From positions 248,001-312,000 of the forward strand of contig DASXVA010000009.1 of NCBI GenBank assembly GCA_036504515.1: a stretch of DNA of 64,000 nucleotides. The letters run 5' to 3'. The translations under genes were made by a program, and so were the position numbers. The notes below the pieces were generated by a model that searched no databases, was not told where the DNA came from, and was given only the letters and a program-made list of their open reading frames with translations. Shown here piece after piece: positions 1 through 8,040 of the stretch (the first letter of the stretch is position 1; every line of letters begins with the position of its first letter). The DNA comes from AWTP1-18 sp036504515 (GTDB taxonomy: Bacteria > Pseudomonadota > Gammaproteobacteria > Burkholderiales > Rhodocyclaceae).

Positions 1-91
1 ATTGCAGATAAAAGCCGAGGGTCAGCGTGCCGAGGTAGAGCAGGGGAGCCGGGGCAATGATGGCAGGCGCACTAGGGTCCGGCTGGGGCAT
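1..91 (-). CDS. isoprenylcysteine methyltransferase-like membrane protein, N-terminal fragment
   Basis: Only the first 30 codons are inside the window; the gene continues past the left edge. It starts at the ATG complementary to 89-91, 12 nt after the trhP stop on the same strand, so the two could be co-transcribed. The fragment begins with a Pro/Ala-rich stretch and the words IIAPAPLLYLG followed by a hydrophobic run. From memory, that opening is typical of small ICMT-like membrane methyltransferases found in proteobacteria. With so little sequence this is a resemblance only, and the catalytic region cannot be seen. Confidence 0.5.
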   Translation of the reverse strand, partial: MPQPDPSAPAIIAPAPLLYLGTLTLGFYLQ

Positions 92-103
92 CAGGAAAAC
101 CGC

Positions 104-1417
104 TTAGACGAAGCGGGCAATGAAAGCACCCTCCAGTCCCGCAGGCAAGGGGATTTTGACTTGATGGCCGCTGCCCGGGGCGCACTCTGATGGCGTGCCT
201 TCGCGACCGATCATGGATTCGAGAGTGACTTCGAAATTACCGGCGGGGTGCACAATCTCCAGCCGGTCGCCCACGGAGAACTTGTTTTTCACTTCCACCT
301 CGGCCAGCCCGTCGGCGCTGTAGCTCAGCAGGTTGCCCACGTAAAGGCTGCGGTCCGATTCGGAATGGCCGCGCAGGTAGTTCTGGTAATCCCGGTCCGG
401 GTGGCGTTCGTAGAAGCCGCCGGTGTAGCCCCGGTTGGCCAGGCCTTCCAGTTCCCGCAGCAGGCGCGGGTCGAGGGGGCGGCCCTCGGCGGCATCGTCG
501 ATGGCCTGGCGGTAGGTCTGGCAGGTGCGGGCCACGTAGTAGGGGGATTTGGTGCGGCCTTCGATCTTCAGGGAATCCACGCCGATCTCTGTCAGCCGCT
601 GCACATGCTCGATGGCGCGCAGATCCTTGCTGTTCATGATGTAGGTGCCGTGCTCGTCCTCTTCGATGGGCATCAGTTCGCCGGGGCGCTGGGCTTCCTC
701 GATCAGCCACTGGCGGCTGGTGATGGGCTCCGGGGCCGCATCCACCACCACCTTGGCGAGGGCGTGCAGATCGCCGCTGGCGTCTTCTTCCGCTTCTTTC
801 ACCTTGTAGTCCCAGCGGCAGGAATTGGTGCAGGTGCCCTGGTTGGGGTCGCGGTGGCTGAAATAGCCCGAGAGCAGGCAGCGGCCGGAATAGGCGATGC
901 AAAGGGCACCGTGGATGAAGACTTCCAGCTCCATGTCCGGGCATTCCTGGCGAATCTCGGCCACTTCGTCCAGGGACAATTCCCGGGAAAGAATCACCCG
1001 GGAAATCCCCGCTTGTTTCCAGAAGCGCACCGCTGCGTGGTTGACTGTGTTGGACTGGACGGAAAGGTGGATATCCACTTCCGGGAAAGCTTCCTTCACC
1101 ATCATGATCAGGCCGGGGTCGGACATGATCAGGGCGTCGGGCTTGAGGGCCATCACCGGCGTCATGTCGGCGATGTAGGTTTTCAACTTGGCATTGCGGG
1201 GGTAGATATTGCTGACCAGGAAAAACTTCTTGTTCAGCTCATGGGCCCGGTCGATGCCCTTTTTCAGCATCTCCAGTTTGCCGAAGTCGTTGTTGCGCAC
1301 CCGCAGGCTGTAGCGGGGCTGGCCGGCGTAGATGGCATCGGCACCGAAACGGAAGGCGGTGTCGAGCATTTCGTAGGAGCCGGCAGGGGCAAGAAGTTCG
1401 GGTCGTTTGAGGGCCAT
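104..1417 (-). CDS. trhP: tRNA 5-hydroxyuridine synthase TrhP (YegQ), peptidase U32 family
   Basis: This 437-residue protein belongs to the U32 family. Members of the YegQ/TrhP branch hydroxylate U34 of tRNAs using prephenate as a cofactor source, and are not proteases. The U32 signature is clear around residues 166-183 (EVFIHGALCIAYSGRCLLS), and Cys173, Cys180, Cys196 and Cys200 are the likely Fe-S ligands. The N-terminus MALKRPELLAPAG matches the usual family start. I therefore use the ATG at 1417, which has a weak GGAAA upstream, rather than the in-frame start 15 codons earlier. The gene ends just before the fragment at the left edge. Length is normal for the family. Confidence 0.93.
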   Translation of the reverse strand: MALKRPELLAPAGSYEMLDTAFRFGADAIYAGQPRYSLRVRNNDFGKLEMLKKGIDRAHELNKKFFLVSNIYPRNAKLKTYIADMTPVMALKPDALIMSDPGLIMMVKEAFPEVDIHLSVQSNTVNHAAVRFWKQAGISRVILSRELSLDEVAEIRQECPDMELEVFIHGALCIAYSGRCLLSGYFSHRDPNQGTCTNSCRWDYKVKEAEEDASGDLHALAKVVVDAAPEPITSRQWLIEEAQRPGELMPIEEDEHGTYIMNSKDLRAIEHVQRLTEIGVDSLKIEGRTKSPYYVARTCQTYRQAIDDAAEGRPLDPRLLRELEGLANRGYTGGFYERHPDRDYQNYLRGHSESDRSLYVGNLLSYSADGLAEVEVKNKFSVGDRLEIVHPAGNFEVTLESMIGREGTPSECAPGSGHQVKIPLPAGLEGAFIARFV

Positions 1418-1590
1418 GGTGTTTCCGGGCGGGGTAAATCGGGAGGGGGCGGAGACTACCACCAGCAGCGCGGCATGAAAACCGGCGGGGTAAGTATGGG
1501 TATTGGGCTTGGCTATACGCTCGAAGGCAAAGCAAGGCCCTGAGCCTGATGTGCAGCCAGCTGTGTGACAAAGGAAATTACTGTCAGATT

Positions 1591-1608
1591 AATTGAACAC
1601 ATTCAATT
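1591..1608. repeat. perfect inverted repeat upstream of the DUF4145 gene
   Basis: AATTGAA (1591-1597) and TTCAATT (1602-1608) are perfect inverted arms around CACA, 39 nt before the DUF4145 start. The stretch is AT-rich, unlike its surroundings, and could be an operator or part of the promoter. No matching regulator is encoded next to it. Confidence 0.4.
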
Positions 1609-1646
1609 ACCATGTTGATAGTTGTTTTTATACATGAGGTTAGTCA

Positions 1647-2357
1647 ATGGCCGAAATTATTGCTGACTGTCCGCGATGCGGCGCGCAACACTCAACTCTG
1701 GATCTGACCAGTAGCGTTAGGATTGGCGACAGACATGGTTGGCAAGGTGTTCATGAAGCTTTCTGTGTGTGTCGTCATTGCTCGCGATCATCAATTCACT
1801 TGATCGTTGATAAAGATGTGAAATTTGCTGAGTTAGCGTCCCACAAAGGACTAGAAGCACTGGGCGCGATTACAAGCTATGTAGATGTCCAAGGTCACCT
1901 AAGCCTTAAGGATGAAAGAAGGGCCGATCCACCGGAACACTTGCCAGATGAGATACGTTCAGTGTTTGAGGAGGGGGCAACATGTTTGGCAGTGAACTGC
2001 TTTAATGCTGCAGGTACTATGTTTAGGCTTTGCGTTGACTTGGCTACTAAATCGTTGCTACCCGATCCTCAAGATAGCTCTGCAACTCAACCAAGCTCAA
2101 AGGAACGAAGAGAATTGGGCTTGAGACTGCCTTGGCTCTTTGATAAAAACTTACTCGATCAGAACTTACGTGACTTATCAATCTGCATTAAAGATGATGG
2201 CAATGATGGGGCACATGCAGGGACTCTCTTAAAAGAGGACGCTGAAGACATAATGGACTTCACGTTTGAGTTGTTAGAGCAGCTTTATACAAATCCAATG
2301 CGGATTGAACTAGCAAATTTGCGAAGACAGAATCGTCGAAATCCATCGAAAAATTAA
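1647..2357 (+). CDS. DUF4145 domain protein with N-terminal zinc ribbon
   Basis: This is a 236-residue soluble protein. Residues 8-11 (CPRC) and 40-45 (CVCRHC) form a four-cysteine zinc-ribbon-like knuckle at the N-terminus. The region from about 95 to 210 resembles DUF4145, a helical domain of unknown function often found as stand-alone genes or fused to restriction and other defence-type proteins. The coding sequence is visibly AT-richer than its neighbours, with codons such as AAA, GAT and TTA. It stands alone between unrelated genes with its own AT-rich upstream region. Both points suggest recent acquisition by transfer. The molecular role is unknown. Confidence 0.75.
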   Translation: MAEIIADCPRCGAQHSTLDLTSSVRIGDRHGWQGVHEAFCVCRHCSRSSIHLIVDKDVKFAELASHKGLEALGAITSYVDVQGHLSLKDERRADPPEHLPDEIRSVFEEGATCLAVNCFNAAGTMFRLCVDLATKSLLPDPQDSSATQPSSKERRELGLRLPWLFDKNLLDQNLRDLSICIKDDGNDGAHAGTLLKEDAEDIMDFTFELLEQLYTNPMRIELANLRRQNRRNPSKN

Positions 2358-2398
2358 ATAAATCTATTGGTTATTTTTCGGTGCTTCTGGTCTCGACT

Positions 2399-2878
2399 TC
2401 AGGCTTGTTTGCTACCCGGCGGCAATAGCCGCAAATTGGCTTCCAGGGCAAAGCTGCGCCAGGCGGCGGCCAGCTCGATCTGGATTTCGTTCAGGTACTC
2501 CGCATCCGGCTGCTGCTCGTCGGCAAAGTTGGACAGGGCACAGGAAGCGGCATTGAAGTTCAAGGCTTGTTCCAGCAGGCGGGCGCTGAAACCCTGAAAG
2601 GCGCCCAGCACCGGCGGTGTCAGGGCCGAACGACCCTGGTCCACGGCAATGGCGGTGGTGGTCAGGTCCAAGGCTTCCAGATCGCGCAGGGTTTCGTCAT
2701 AGATTTGTCCCACCGTGGCCAGCAGGGATTGCAGCACCATATTGGCTCGCTGCTGGCTGGCCAAATGCCGGGTGATCTCGCCCCGGTAGCGCTCCAGGGC
2801 CTGTTCCCGCCGGGCCGCTATGGCCGGGAGCAAGTCGTCAATGCTTGTGACGGGGCTTGCGACGGAAGGGGCTGTCAT
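2399..2878 (-). CDS. unrecognised helical protein, 159 aa
   Basis: I do not recognise a family. The product is predicted to be soluble and almost entirely helical (Ala, Leu, Arg, Glu and Gln rich), with no signal peptide and one cysteine. The ATG at 2878 lies two bases after the TGA of the amine oxidase gene on the same strand, so translation is probably coupled and the two form an operon. That makes a shared pathway plausible, but nothing in the sequence says which. A longer frame upstream overlaps the oxidase and is rejected. Confidence 0.7.
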   Translation of the reverse strand: MTAPSVASPVTSIDDLLPAIAARREQALERYRGEITRHLASQQRANMVLQSLLATVGQIYDETLRDLEALDLTTTAIAVDQGRSALTPPVLGAFQGFSARLLEQALNFNAASCALSNFADEQQPDAEYLNEIQIELAAAWRSFALEANLRLLPPGSKQA

Positions 2879-2880
2879 GG

Positions 2881-3960
2881 TCAGGCGGCCAGGGCTGTGG
2901 GCTGCATCAATTGTTTGGCAAGGCGGCCCGCGGCTTCCAGGGCGCCTTCCATATAGCCGCCGCCGTAGACCGCTGTTTCTGTGCCGCCCAGCAACAGCTT
3001 GTTGCCCCACTGGGGCTGGGTCAGGTGGGGGTCGCCGTAGGCGGGGTGGGCAAAGGGGTCGTCGACCGGGGCCTTGTCCCGCTCGGTGCAGGTGTAGCGG
3101 TCGGCCGCCCAATCCAGATACAGAGGCTCCCCTTCGCCGGCGGCGGTGCCGAACAGTTGCGACAACTGGCTGGCCGCCATCATGGGCAGTCCGGCTTCAA
3201 ACTTGGGCCGCAGGGGGGCGGGCAGGGCGACAAAGGCGCCGAGGGCTGCATGCCCCGTGGTGTCGTCGCTGGCGTCGAAAACTTCGCCCAGTACTGCTTG
3301 TGGATAATGGGCAAAGGCATTGCCGGACAGGCCCTGATCCCGCCAGTAGGCCTTATCGAAGCCAAAGGTCATCTTGGCCTGGGCCGCCATCCAGGTGGGG
3401 GTTTCGGCCATGGCTTTTTTCAGGGCAGGGGAGATGGAAGGTTCAAAGCGGACCGTGGCTTCCAGCAGGCGCGGCGGCAGTGCCAGCACCACCTGACGGG
3501 CCTGGATCACCTGGCCGTTGCTGAAGTACAGCAGCACATGGTCGCCTTCGTTGTGAATGCTTTCCAGGGCATGACCGAAACGAATCAGCCGGGCCGGCAG
3601 TCGCTCCGTCAGGGCCTTCACCAAACTGGCCGTGCCACCGCCGATACGCAGGGCGCCGCTATGGACGGAGCTGACGCCGAGGGCCGCCGGTTTTTCATTG
3701 GGGTCGGTCTGGGCCAGGGTTGTGCCTGTGTCGTGCTGGGCAAAGCTTGCCAGCCCCAGTTGGGCCACCAGCCGGGAAATGCGGGGTTGGGTATCGGGCC
3801 AGAACCAGCTGGGCCCCAGATCAACGCCTTCCACCGTCAATATGCGTCCCCCGGTTCGCTCACGGGCCTCGAATACCGTAAAGCTGCGGCCATTGGCCTG
3901 CAGGCTGTTGGCCAAGGCCAAACCGCATAAACCGGCGCCAACAATGGCGGTATCAAGCAT
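2881..3960 (-). CDS. FAD-dependent amine oxidase family protein
   Basis: The protein has 359 residues. The N-terminus carries the Rossmann FAD motif G8-x-G10-x2-G13 followed by the acidic end of beta-2 (VFEARERTGGR), the hallmark of flavin monoamine oxidase and phytoene-desaturase-like enzymes. The C-terminus ends with the second FAD contact (GGTETAVYGGGYMEGALEAA). I chose the ATG at 3960 because GGGGAG lies seven bases upstream; an in-frame start five codons earlier has no such site. Substrate specificity cannot be read from sequence. The protein is shorter than most characterised amine oxidases. It is followed closely by a 159-residue unknown gene. Confidence 0.85.
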   Translation of the reverse strand: MLDTAIVGAGLCGLALANSLQANGRSFTVFEARERTGGRILTVEGVDLGPSWFWPDTQPRISRLVAQLGLASFAQHDTGTTLAQTDPNEKPAALGVSSVHSGALRIGGGTASLVKALTERLPARLIRFGHALESIHNEGDHVLLYFSNGQVIQARQVVLALPPRLLEATVRFEPSISPALKKAMAETPTWMAAQAKMTFGFDKAYWRDQGLSGNAFAHYPQAVLGEVFDASDDTTGHAALGAFVALPAPLRPKFEAGLPMMAASQLSQLFGTAAGEGEPLYLDWAADRYTCTERDKAPVDDPFAHPAYGDPHLTQPQWGNKLLLGGTETAVYGGGYMEGALEAAGRLAKQLMQPTALAA

Positions 3961-4119
3961 GACAAGACTCCCCAATGGAATATCAGGGACTACTGCAAGC
4001 TTCGTTCCTTAGGGCGGGGGAGTGTCAGTGGTGCGGGTTTAGCCGGGATTGAGGCTGTTCATTGGCAGGGAGAAGCCAATGGGCTGTGGGGTTCGTGACA
4101 GGTGCAAGGTGTTATGAGT

Positions 4120-4242
4120 TGAATTTAATTCACCATTTTTAGGGGTTATAGGGGTGCTACCTTCGGCTCCCATTTCAACTACCCCTTAACCATGCGGTTC
4201 TTCGTCAATTGGTGCCGGATTTTTATTGTGAAAATAATTCAC
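4120..4242. repeat. intergenic repeat element, copy A
   Basis: These 123 nt align without gaps to 47061-47183. Both copies open with a TGAA/TTCA dyad (here TGAAT-TTA-ATTCA) and close with the identical sequence GTGAAAATAATTCAC (4228-4242). Between them they share TAGGGGTG and a 17-nt identity starting AACCATGCGG. Copy A lies in the 425-bp divergent gap between the amine oxidase and tsaB. The rest of that gap, 4243-4385, shows nothing else I can name. Confidence 0.75.
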
Positions 4243-4272
4243 ATCATTGTCGGTGGGGCGGGCCAAAGTTAA
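4192..4272 (+). CDS. possible 26-aa microprotein inside repeat copy A
   Basis: An ATG at 4192 opens a 26-codon frame beginning MRFFVN and containing VKIIH. The same N-terminus and VKIIH segment recur in the frame of copy B at 47133. Two codon differences in the most conserved part are synonymous (GTC to GTT within MRFFVN). There is no clear Shine-Dalgarno sequence, only a CCTTAACC context. It may equally be a by-product of a conserved RNA or DNA element. Confidence 0.25.
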   Translation: MRFFVNWCRIFIVKIIHIIVGGAGQS

Positions 4273-4385
4273 CCCAGGTCTTGGGTTGGTGCGGTGTTCT
4301 GGGGCCGCAGCCCCCTTCGTGACTTCTCGCCACGGAAATCGATCCAAACAAGCTTGCCTCCGCCTTCAGCCGTTAAAATCGCCGG

Positions 4386-5078
4386 GTGAATCTACTTGCC
4401 TTCGAAACCTCCACCGCCTTGCTGTCCGTTGCGCTCCAGTGCAACGGCACGCTCCTGACCCGTAGCCAACACCATCCCAATGGCGGCTCTGACCGCATCC
4501 TGCCCTGGGTGCGGGAGTTGCTGGCGGAAGCCGGGCTGACGCTTAATCAACTGGACGGCATCGCTTTTGGCGCCGGCCCCGGCGGTTTTACCGGTATCCG
4601 GCTTTCCTGTGGCATTGCCCAGGGGCTGGCCTACGGCGCCGATCTGCCGGTCATTGGCGTCGGCTCCCTGGAGGCCCTGGCCCTGGAAAGCGGCGCGGCT
4701 CGCGTCTATGCCTGCCTGGATGCCCGTATGAACGAGGTGTATGCCGCCGTTTATGAGCTGCAGGACGGGGTTCCTGTCCCGGTGGTGGCTCCCGTGGTGG
4801 CGCCACCGGCGGCGGCACCGGTTCCCCCCGGTGAGGGCTGGATTGGCGCCGGCGACGGTTTTTCCAGTTACGCCGAGGCCTTGGCGACCCGCTTGGGGAC
4901 TGCGGTGACACCGTTGCAGCCGACCCTGCTACCCACTGCCAGCGCCGTGCTGCGTTTGGCCGCACCGCGTTTTGCCCGGGGCGAGGGCGTGGCCGCCGCT
5001 TTGGCCCAGCCGATTTATGTGCGGGAAAAAGTGGCCCTGACCACGGCGGAACGGCTGGCCCGGGGCGGGGTGCGTTGA
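4386..5078 (+). CDS. tsaB: TsaB, tRNA N6-threonylcarbamoyladenosine synthesis protein
   Basis: TsaB dimerises with TsaD and is required to form the t6A37 modification on ANN-decoding tRNAs. The ASKHA-fold N-terminus is recognisable (LLAFETSTALLSVAL, residues 3-17), as is the family motif GPGGFTGIRLSCGIAQGLA near residues 64-82. The start is GTG at 4386. The protein is 230 residues, normal length. A Pro/Ala/Val-rich insertion near residues 130-150 is unusual. Its TGA overlaps the ATG of rimI by one base, so they are translationally coupled; tsaB-rimI pairing is common in proteobacteria. Confidence 0.95.
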   Translation: MNLLAFETSTALLSVALQCNGTLLTRSQHHPNGGSDRILPWVRELLAEAGLTLNQLDGIAFGAGPGGFTGIRLSCGIAQGLAYGADLPVIGVGSLEALALESGAARVYACLDARMNEVYAAVYELQDGVPVPVVAPVVAPPAAAPVPPGEGWIGAGDGFSSYAEALATRLGTAVTPLQPTLLPTASAVLRLAAPRFARGEGVAAALAQPIYVREKVALTTAERLARGGVR

Positions 5079-5563
5079 TGGCCGCTGTCGGCGCTGCTTT
5101 GTCTGCCGGGCCTGTCGAAGGTTTCCGGCCCATGGTGGAGGCCGATCTGGTGACCGTGGCCGAAGCCGAGCAACAGATTTATCCCTTTCCCTGGACGGTG
5201 GGAAATTTCCGCGATTCCCTGATCACCGGCGACCGCGCCTGGGTTTGGAAAGAGGCCGGAACCCTGCTCGGTTACGGGGTGGTCAATCAGGTATTGGACG
5301 AAGCCCAGTTGCTGAACATCAGCATTTTGTCCGCCCTGCAGGGCCAGGGGCTGGGCAGCCGTCTGTTGCAGTTTTTGTGCGACGATGCCCGCAGCCACCG
5401 GGCGGCACGCATGTTTCTGGAGGTGCGCCCCAGCAACGCGGCGGCGCGGGCTTTGTATCAGCGTTTCGGCTTTCAGATCATCGGCCAGCGTAAAGGCTAC
5501 TATCCGGCCCCGGCCGACCAGGGCGGGCGGGAAGATGCCATCGTGATGGAATTGAAATTGTGA
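5078..5563 (+). CDS. rimI: RimI, ribosomal protein S18-alanine N-acetyltransferase
   Basis: This 161-residue GNAT-fold acetyltransferase acetylates the N-terminal alanine of ribosomal protein S18 in the known family. The acetyl-CoA loop is QGQGLGSRLL, and the characteristic C-terminal block is VRPSNAAARALYQRFGFQ followed by GQRKGYY. It starts at the ATG that shares one base with the tsaB stop. A TTG just upstream in frame is rejected. The N-terminal 18 residues are Ala/Gly-rich and may be a short extension. Co-transcription with tsaB and the downstream uracil glycosylase is likely. Confidence 0.93.
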   Translation: MAAVGAALSAGPVEGFRPMVEADLVTVAEAEQQIYPFPWTVGNFRDSLITGDRAWVWKEAGTLLGYGVVNQVLDEAQLLNISILSALQGQGLGSRLLQFLCDDARSHRAARMFLEVRPSNAAARALYQRFGFQIIGQRKGYYPAPADQGGREDAIVMELKL

Positions 5564-5573
5564 GGACTGCCGG

Positions 5574-6371
5574 GTGAATACAAGACGGGAAGCCATTCTG
5601 CGGGAAATGGGCCTGGGGCCCCTGTGGAAGCTGCGGGATGCCCCGGCGGAAGACCTTGCCGTGGCCGAGCAGCCGGTTCAGGCGGAAACGGGCGCTGCTT
5701 TTGACGGGGCCCCGGCTGTGGAATACCGGACCGAAGCGCCATCGCCCCCGGCAGCCCCAGTTGTACCCGCGGCTCCAGCATCAACGGTCAATTCGCCCGC
5801 AGCCACCATGGACTGGGACGAACTGGAAGCCACCATCAAATCCTGCAAGGCCTGCAACCTGTGCCGCGACCGGCGCCAAGCGGTGCCCGGCGTGGGCGAC
5901 CGGCAGGCAGACTGGCTGTTCGTGGGCGAAGGCCCGGGGGCGGAAGAGGACGAGAAGGGCGAGCCCTTCGTCGGCCAGGCGGGCAAGCTGCTGGACGCCA
6001 TGATGGCGGCCATCGACCTCAAGCGGGGCGAGGAGGTGTACATCGCCAATGCGGTGAAGTGCCGTCCCCCCGGCAACCGCACACCGGAGCCGGAAGAAAC
6101 GACAGCCTGCTGGCCCTATCTGCAACGGCAGATTGCGCTGATCAAGCCCAAGCTGATCATCGCCCTGGGCCGGCCCGCCGCCCAGACCCTGTTGCAGCAG
6201 GAAGTGAAGATCGGCGCTGCCCGGGGCCATCTGCACGACTATCAGGGTATCCCGGTTATCGTGACCTATCACCCGGCCTATCTGCTGCGCAACCTGACCG
6301 ATAAAGCCAAGGCCTGGGAAGATCTGGTGTTGGCGCGGCGGACCATGAAACAGCGCAAAGGAAACGACTGA
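5574..6371 (+). CDS. type-4 (family 4) Fe-S uracil-DNA glycosylase
   Basis: This enzyme removes uracil from DNA. Active-site motifs GEGPGAEEDEKGEPFVG (118-134) and HPAYLLR near the C-terminus identify family 4. Fe-S cluster ligands are probably among Cys91, Cys94, Cys97, Cys163 and Cys179 (CKACNLC, KCRPPGNR, ACWPYL). Residues 20-80 form a Pro/Ala-rich, probably disordered extension that is common in betaproteobacterial members. The start is GTG at 5574, ten bases after rimI. The TGA overlaps the next ATG by one base, making a four-gene tsaB-rimI-udg-CDF operon. Confidence 0.92.
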   Translation: MNTRREAILREMGLGPLWKLRDAPAEDLAVAEQPVQAETGAAFDGAPAVEYRTEAPSPPAAPVVPAAPASTVNSPAATMDWDELEATIKSCKACNLCRDRRQAVPGVGDRQADWLFVGEGPGAEEDEKGEPFVGQAGKLLDAMMAAIDLKRGEEVYIANAVKCRPPGNRTPEPEETTACWPYLQRQIALIKPKLIIALGRPAAQTLLQQEVKIGAARGHLHDYQGIPVIVTYHPAYLLRNLTDKAKAWEDLVLARRTMKQRKGND

Positions 6372-7294
6372 TGTCTAGTGGTAACGAAGGTCATGGCGGT
6401 TCAACCAAAGCGATTTTCTATGCCCTGGGAGCCAACTTTGGTATTGCCGTGGCCAAGTATTTCGCTGCATTCTGGACCAGTTCCGGTTCCATGCTGGCGG
6501 AAGCCATCCACTCCACGGCGGACTGTGCCAACCAGTTGCTGTTGCTGCTGGGGCTGAAGGAAGCGAGCAAGCCGGAATCGGCGGACCATCCCCTCGGCCA
6601 TCATCGGGTGACCTACTTCTGGTCCATGGTGGTGGCGCTGTTGCTGTTCTTCATGGGCGGCGCGTTTTCGGTCTATGAGGGCGTTCATCGCCTGCTCCAT
6701 CCCGAACCCATGGAAAACGGCCTGGCCGCCATGGCAGTGCTGGGTTTTGCCGTGGTGCTGGAGGCTTTTTCCCTTTGGGGCGCCCTCAAGGAAATCCGCG
6801 AGGAATCCGGCGGCAAGCCTTTTTTGAAGTGGTTCCGGGAAACCCGCCAGTCCGAGCTGATGGTGGTGGCTGGCGAGGACATCGCCGCCTTGATGGGGCT
6901 GGCCCTGGCCTTTGTGGCGGTGGCTGCGACCGTGGTGACGGGCAATCCGCTCTGGGACGCCCTGGGCACCATCAGTATCGGCGCGGTGCTGATGGCGGTG
7001 GCCGTGGCGGTGATGATCGAGGTCAAGGCCCTGATCGTGGGCGAATCTGTGGCGCCGGAAATGCGCAAGGACATCGAGGACTTTGTCGCGGCTCAGCCCG
7101 AGGTGGCCGAGGTGCTCAACGTGATCACCCTGGCCTGGGGGGCGAAGGCGGTGATTGCCGTCAAGGCCCGCATGGCCGACATGGACACCATTACCGGCAC
7201 CCAGATGGTGAACCGCATCAACCTGGTGGAAGAGCGGATGCAGCAGCGCTGGCCCAACGCCCGTTGGGTGTTCTTCGAGCCGGACGTGCGCTAG
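6371..7294 (+). CDS. cation diffusion facilitator (CDF) family metal exporter
   Basis: This 307-residue protein has about six membrane segments followed by a cytoplasmic domain. The TM2 metal-site motif is present as H47-S-T-A-D51, with the preceding SGSMLAEAIHS typical of CDF proteins; a second acidic site lies in TM5 (GEDIAALMG). There is no long His-rich loop, only HPLGHHR near residues 72-78. CDF members export Zn2+, Co2+, Fe2+ or Mn2+ by proton antiport; which metal is used here is not decidable. The ATG overlaps the glycosylase stop by one base, although no functional link is evident. Confidence 0.88.
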   Translation: MSSGNEGHGGSTKAIFYALGANFGIAVAKYFAAFWTSSGSMLAEAIHSTADCANQLLLLLGLKEASKPESADHPLGHHRVTYFWSMVVALLLFFMGGAFSVYEGVHRLLHPEPMENGLAAMAVLGFAVVLEAFSLWGALKEIREESGGKPFLKWFRETRQSELMVVAGEDIAALMGLALAFVAVAATVVTGNPLWDALGTISIGAVLMAVAVAVMIEVKALIVGESVAPEMRKDIEDFVAAQPEVAEVLNVITLAWGAKAVIAVKARMADMDTITGTQMVNRINLVEERMQQRWPNARWVFFEPDVR

Positions 7295-7306
7295 AAACTG
7301 ATGTGA

Positions 7307-7975
7307 TCAGCCGTTGAACCAGACCGACTGGGGAATGCGGTGCTTGTCCACCCAGTAACCCCAGAGCACCAGCAGCCACTGGGCCTGCCCCAGCCAACTG
7401 ATGACGGTTACGCTGGGGGGCGCTTCGCCAAAAACGTTGCCCAGCTCGATCAAGGCCAAAACGACAATCAGTCCAAGAAGCCCCCAGCGACCTTTGCTGT
7501 CCCGGGGGCGGGTGCTGCGGGCGTAAATTGCTGCACCGACCAGGAGCAGGGTGAATTCCACCCCCAGGGTCAGCGGTAGCGAATCCCACAAACCCAGGCC
7601 GAGCAGGGGCGAATCGCCGGGCATCAGGGGTAAGTCGGGGCCATGAACCAGCAGGTCGAGCAGCCAGTGGCTCACCACCATCAAGCCGACAATGAAGGCA
7701 CTGCGCTTGTTGCCCAGCATCAACAGATGAATGAAGCCCAACAGGATTCCCCATGCCAAAACCATAAGCAGGCTATGGGAGTAAGGGTAAAACTCGAAGG
7801 CCAAAGGGGTGATGCCTGATGCGCCGGGTTCGATGCGAACCCGCTCTATACCTAGCAGTAACAGGGTTGGCCAAAGCAGGTCAATGAACTGGGACGAGAG
7901 GATCAGGGTGCCGAGCGATAGCTTGGGTGCAAATTTCTTGGCGCCCAGGGCGACGCCAAAATGGCCGATGAACAT
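7307..7975 (-). CDS. multi-pass membrane protein, YdjM-like metal-dependent hydrolase superfamily
   Basis: This 222-residue integral membrane protein has roughly six hydrophobic segments. The opening FIGHFGVALGAKK and the internal YPYSHSLLM and VVSHWLLDLLVHGPDLPL are the histidine/aspartate positions seen in the YdjM/DUF457 membrane-bound hydrolase-like family. In that family His and Asp residues could bind a metal; no activity has been firmly assigned. It starts at the ATG at 7975 behind AAAGGAAA. It is a single gene convergent with the CDF exporter (12 bp apart) and follows no obvious partner. Confidence 0.75.
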   Translation of the reverse strand: MFIGHFGVALGAKKFAPKLSLGTLILSSQFIDLLWPTLLLLGIERVRIEPGASGITPLAFEFYPYSHSLLMVLAWGILLGFIHLLMLGNKRSAFIVGLMVVSHWLLDLLVHGPDLPLMPGDSPLLGLGLWDSLPLTLGVEFTLLLVGAAIYARSTRPRDSKGRWGLLGLIVVLALIELGNVFGEAPPSVTVISWLGQAQWLLVLWGYWVDKHRIPQSVWFNG

Positions 7976-8040
7976 GGAATTTCCTTTTGAGATTGCACCT
8001 AGTGTATCCCGGGGAAATTACAGTGATCTGGCATGACGCC

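Noticed and set aside
248..1543. Long open frame on the plus strand opposite trhP
   Set aside because: It is antisense to a well-conserved U32 protein; its Gly/Ala/Val-rich composition is typical of GC-rich shadow frames.
2857..3930. Long plus-strand frame opposite the amine oxidase
   Set aside because: The minus strand has FAD motifs and a Shine-Dalgarno site; the plus frame has no family resemblance.
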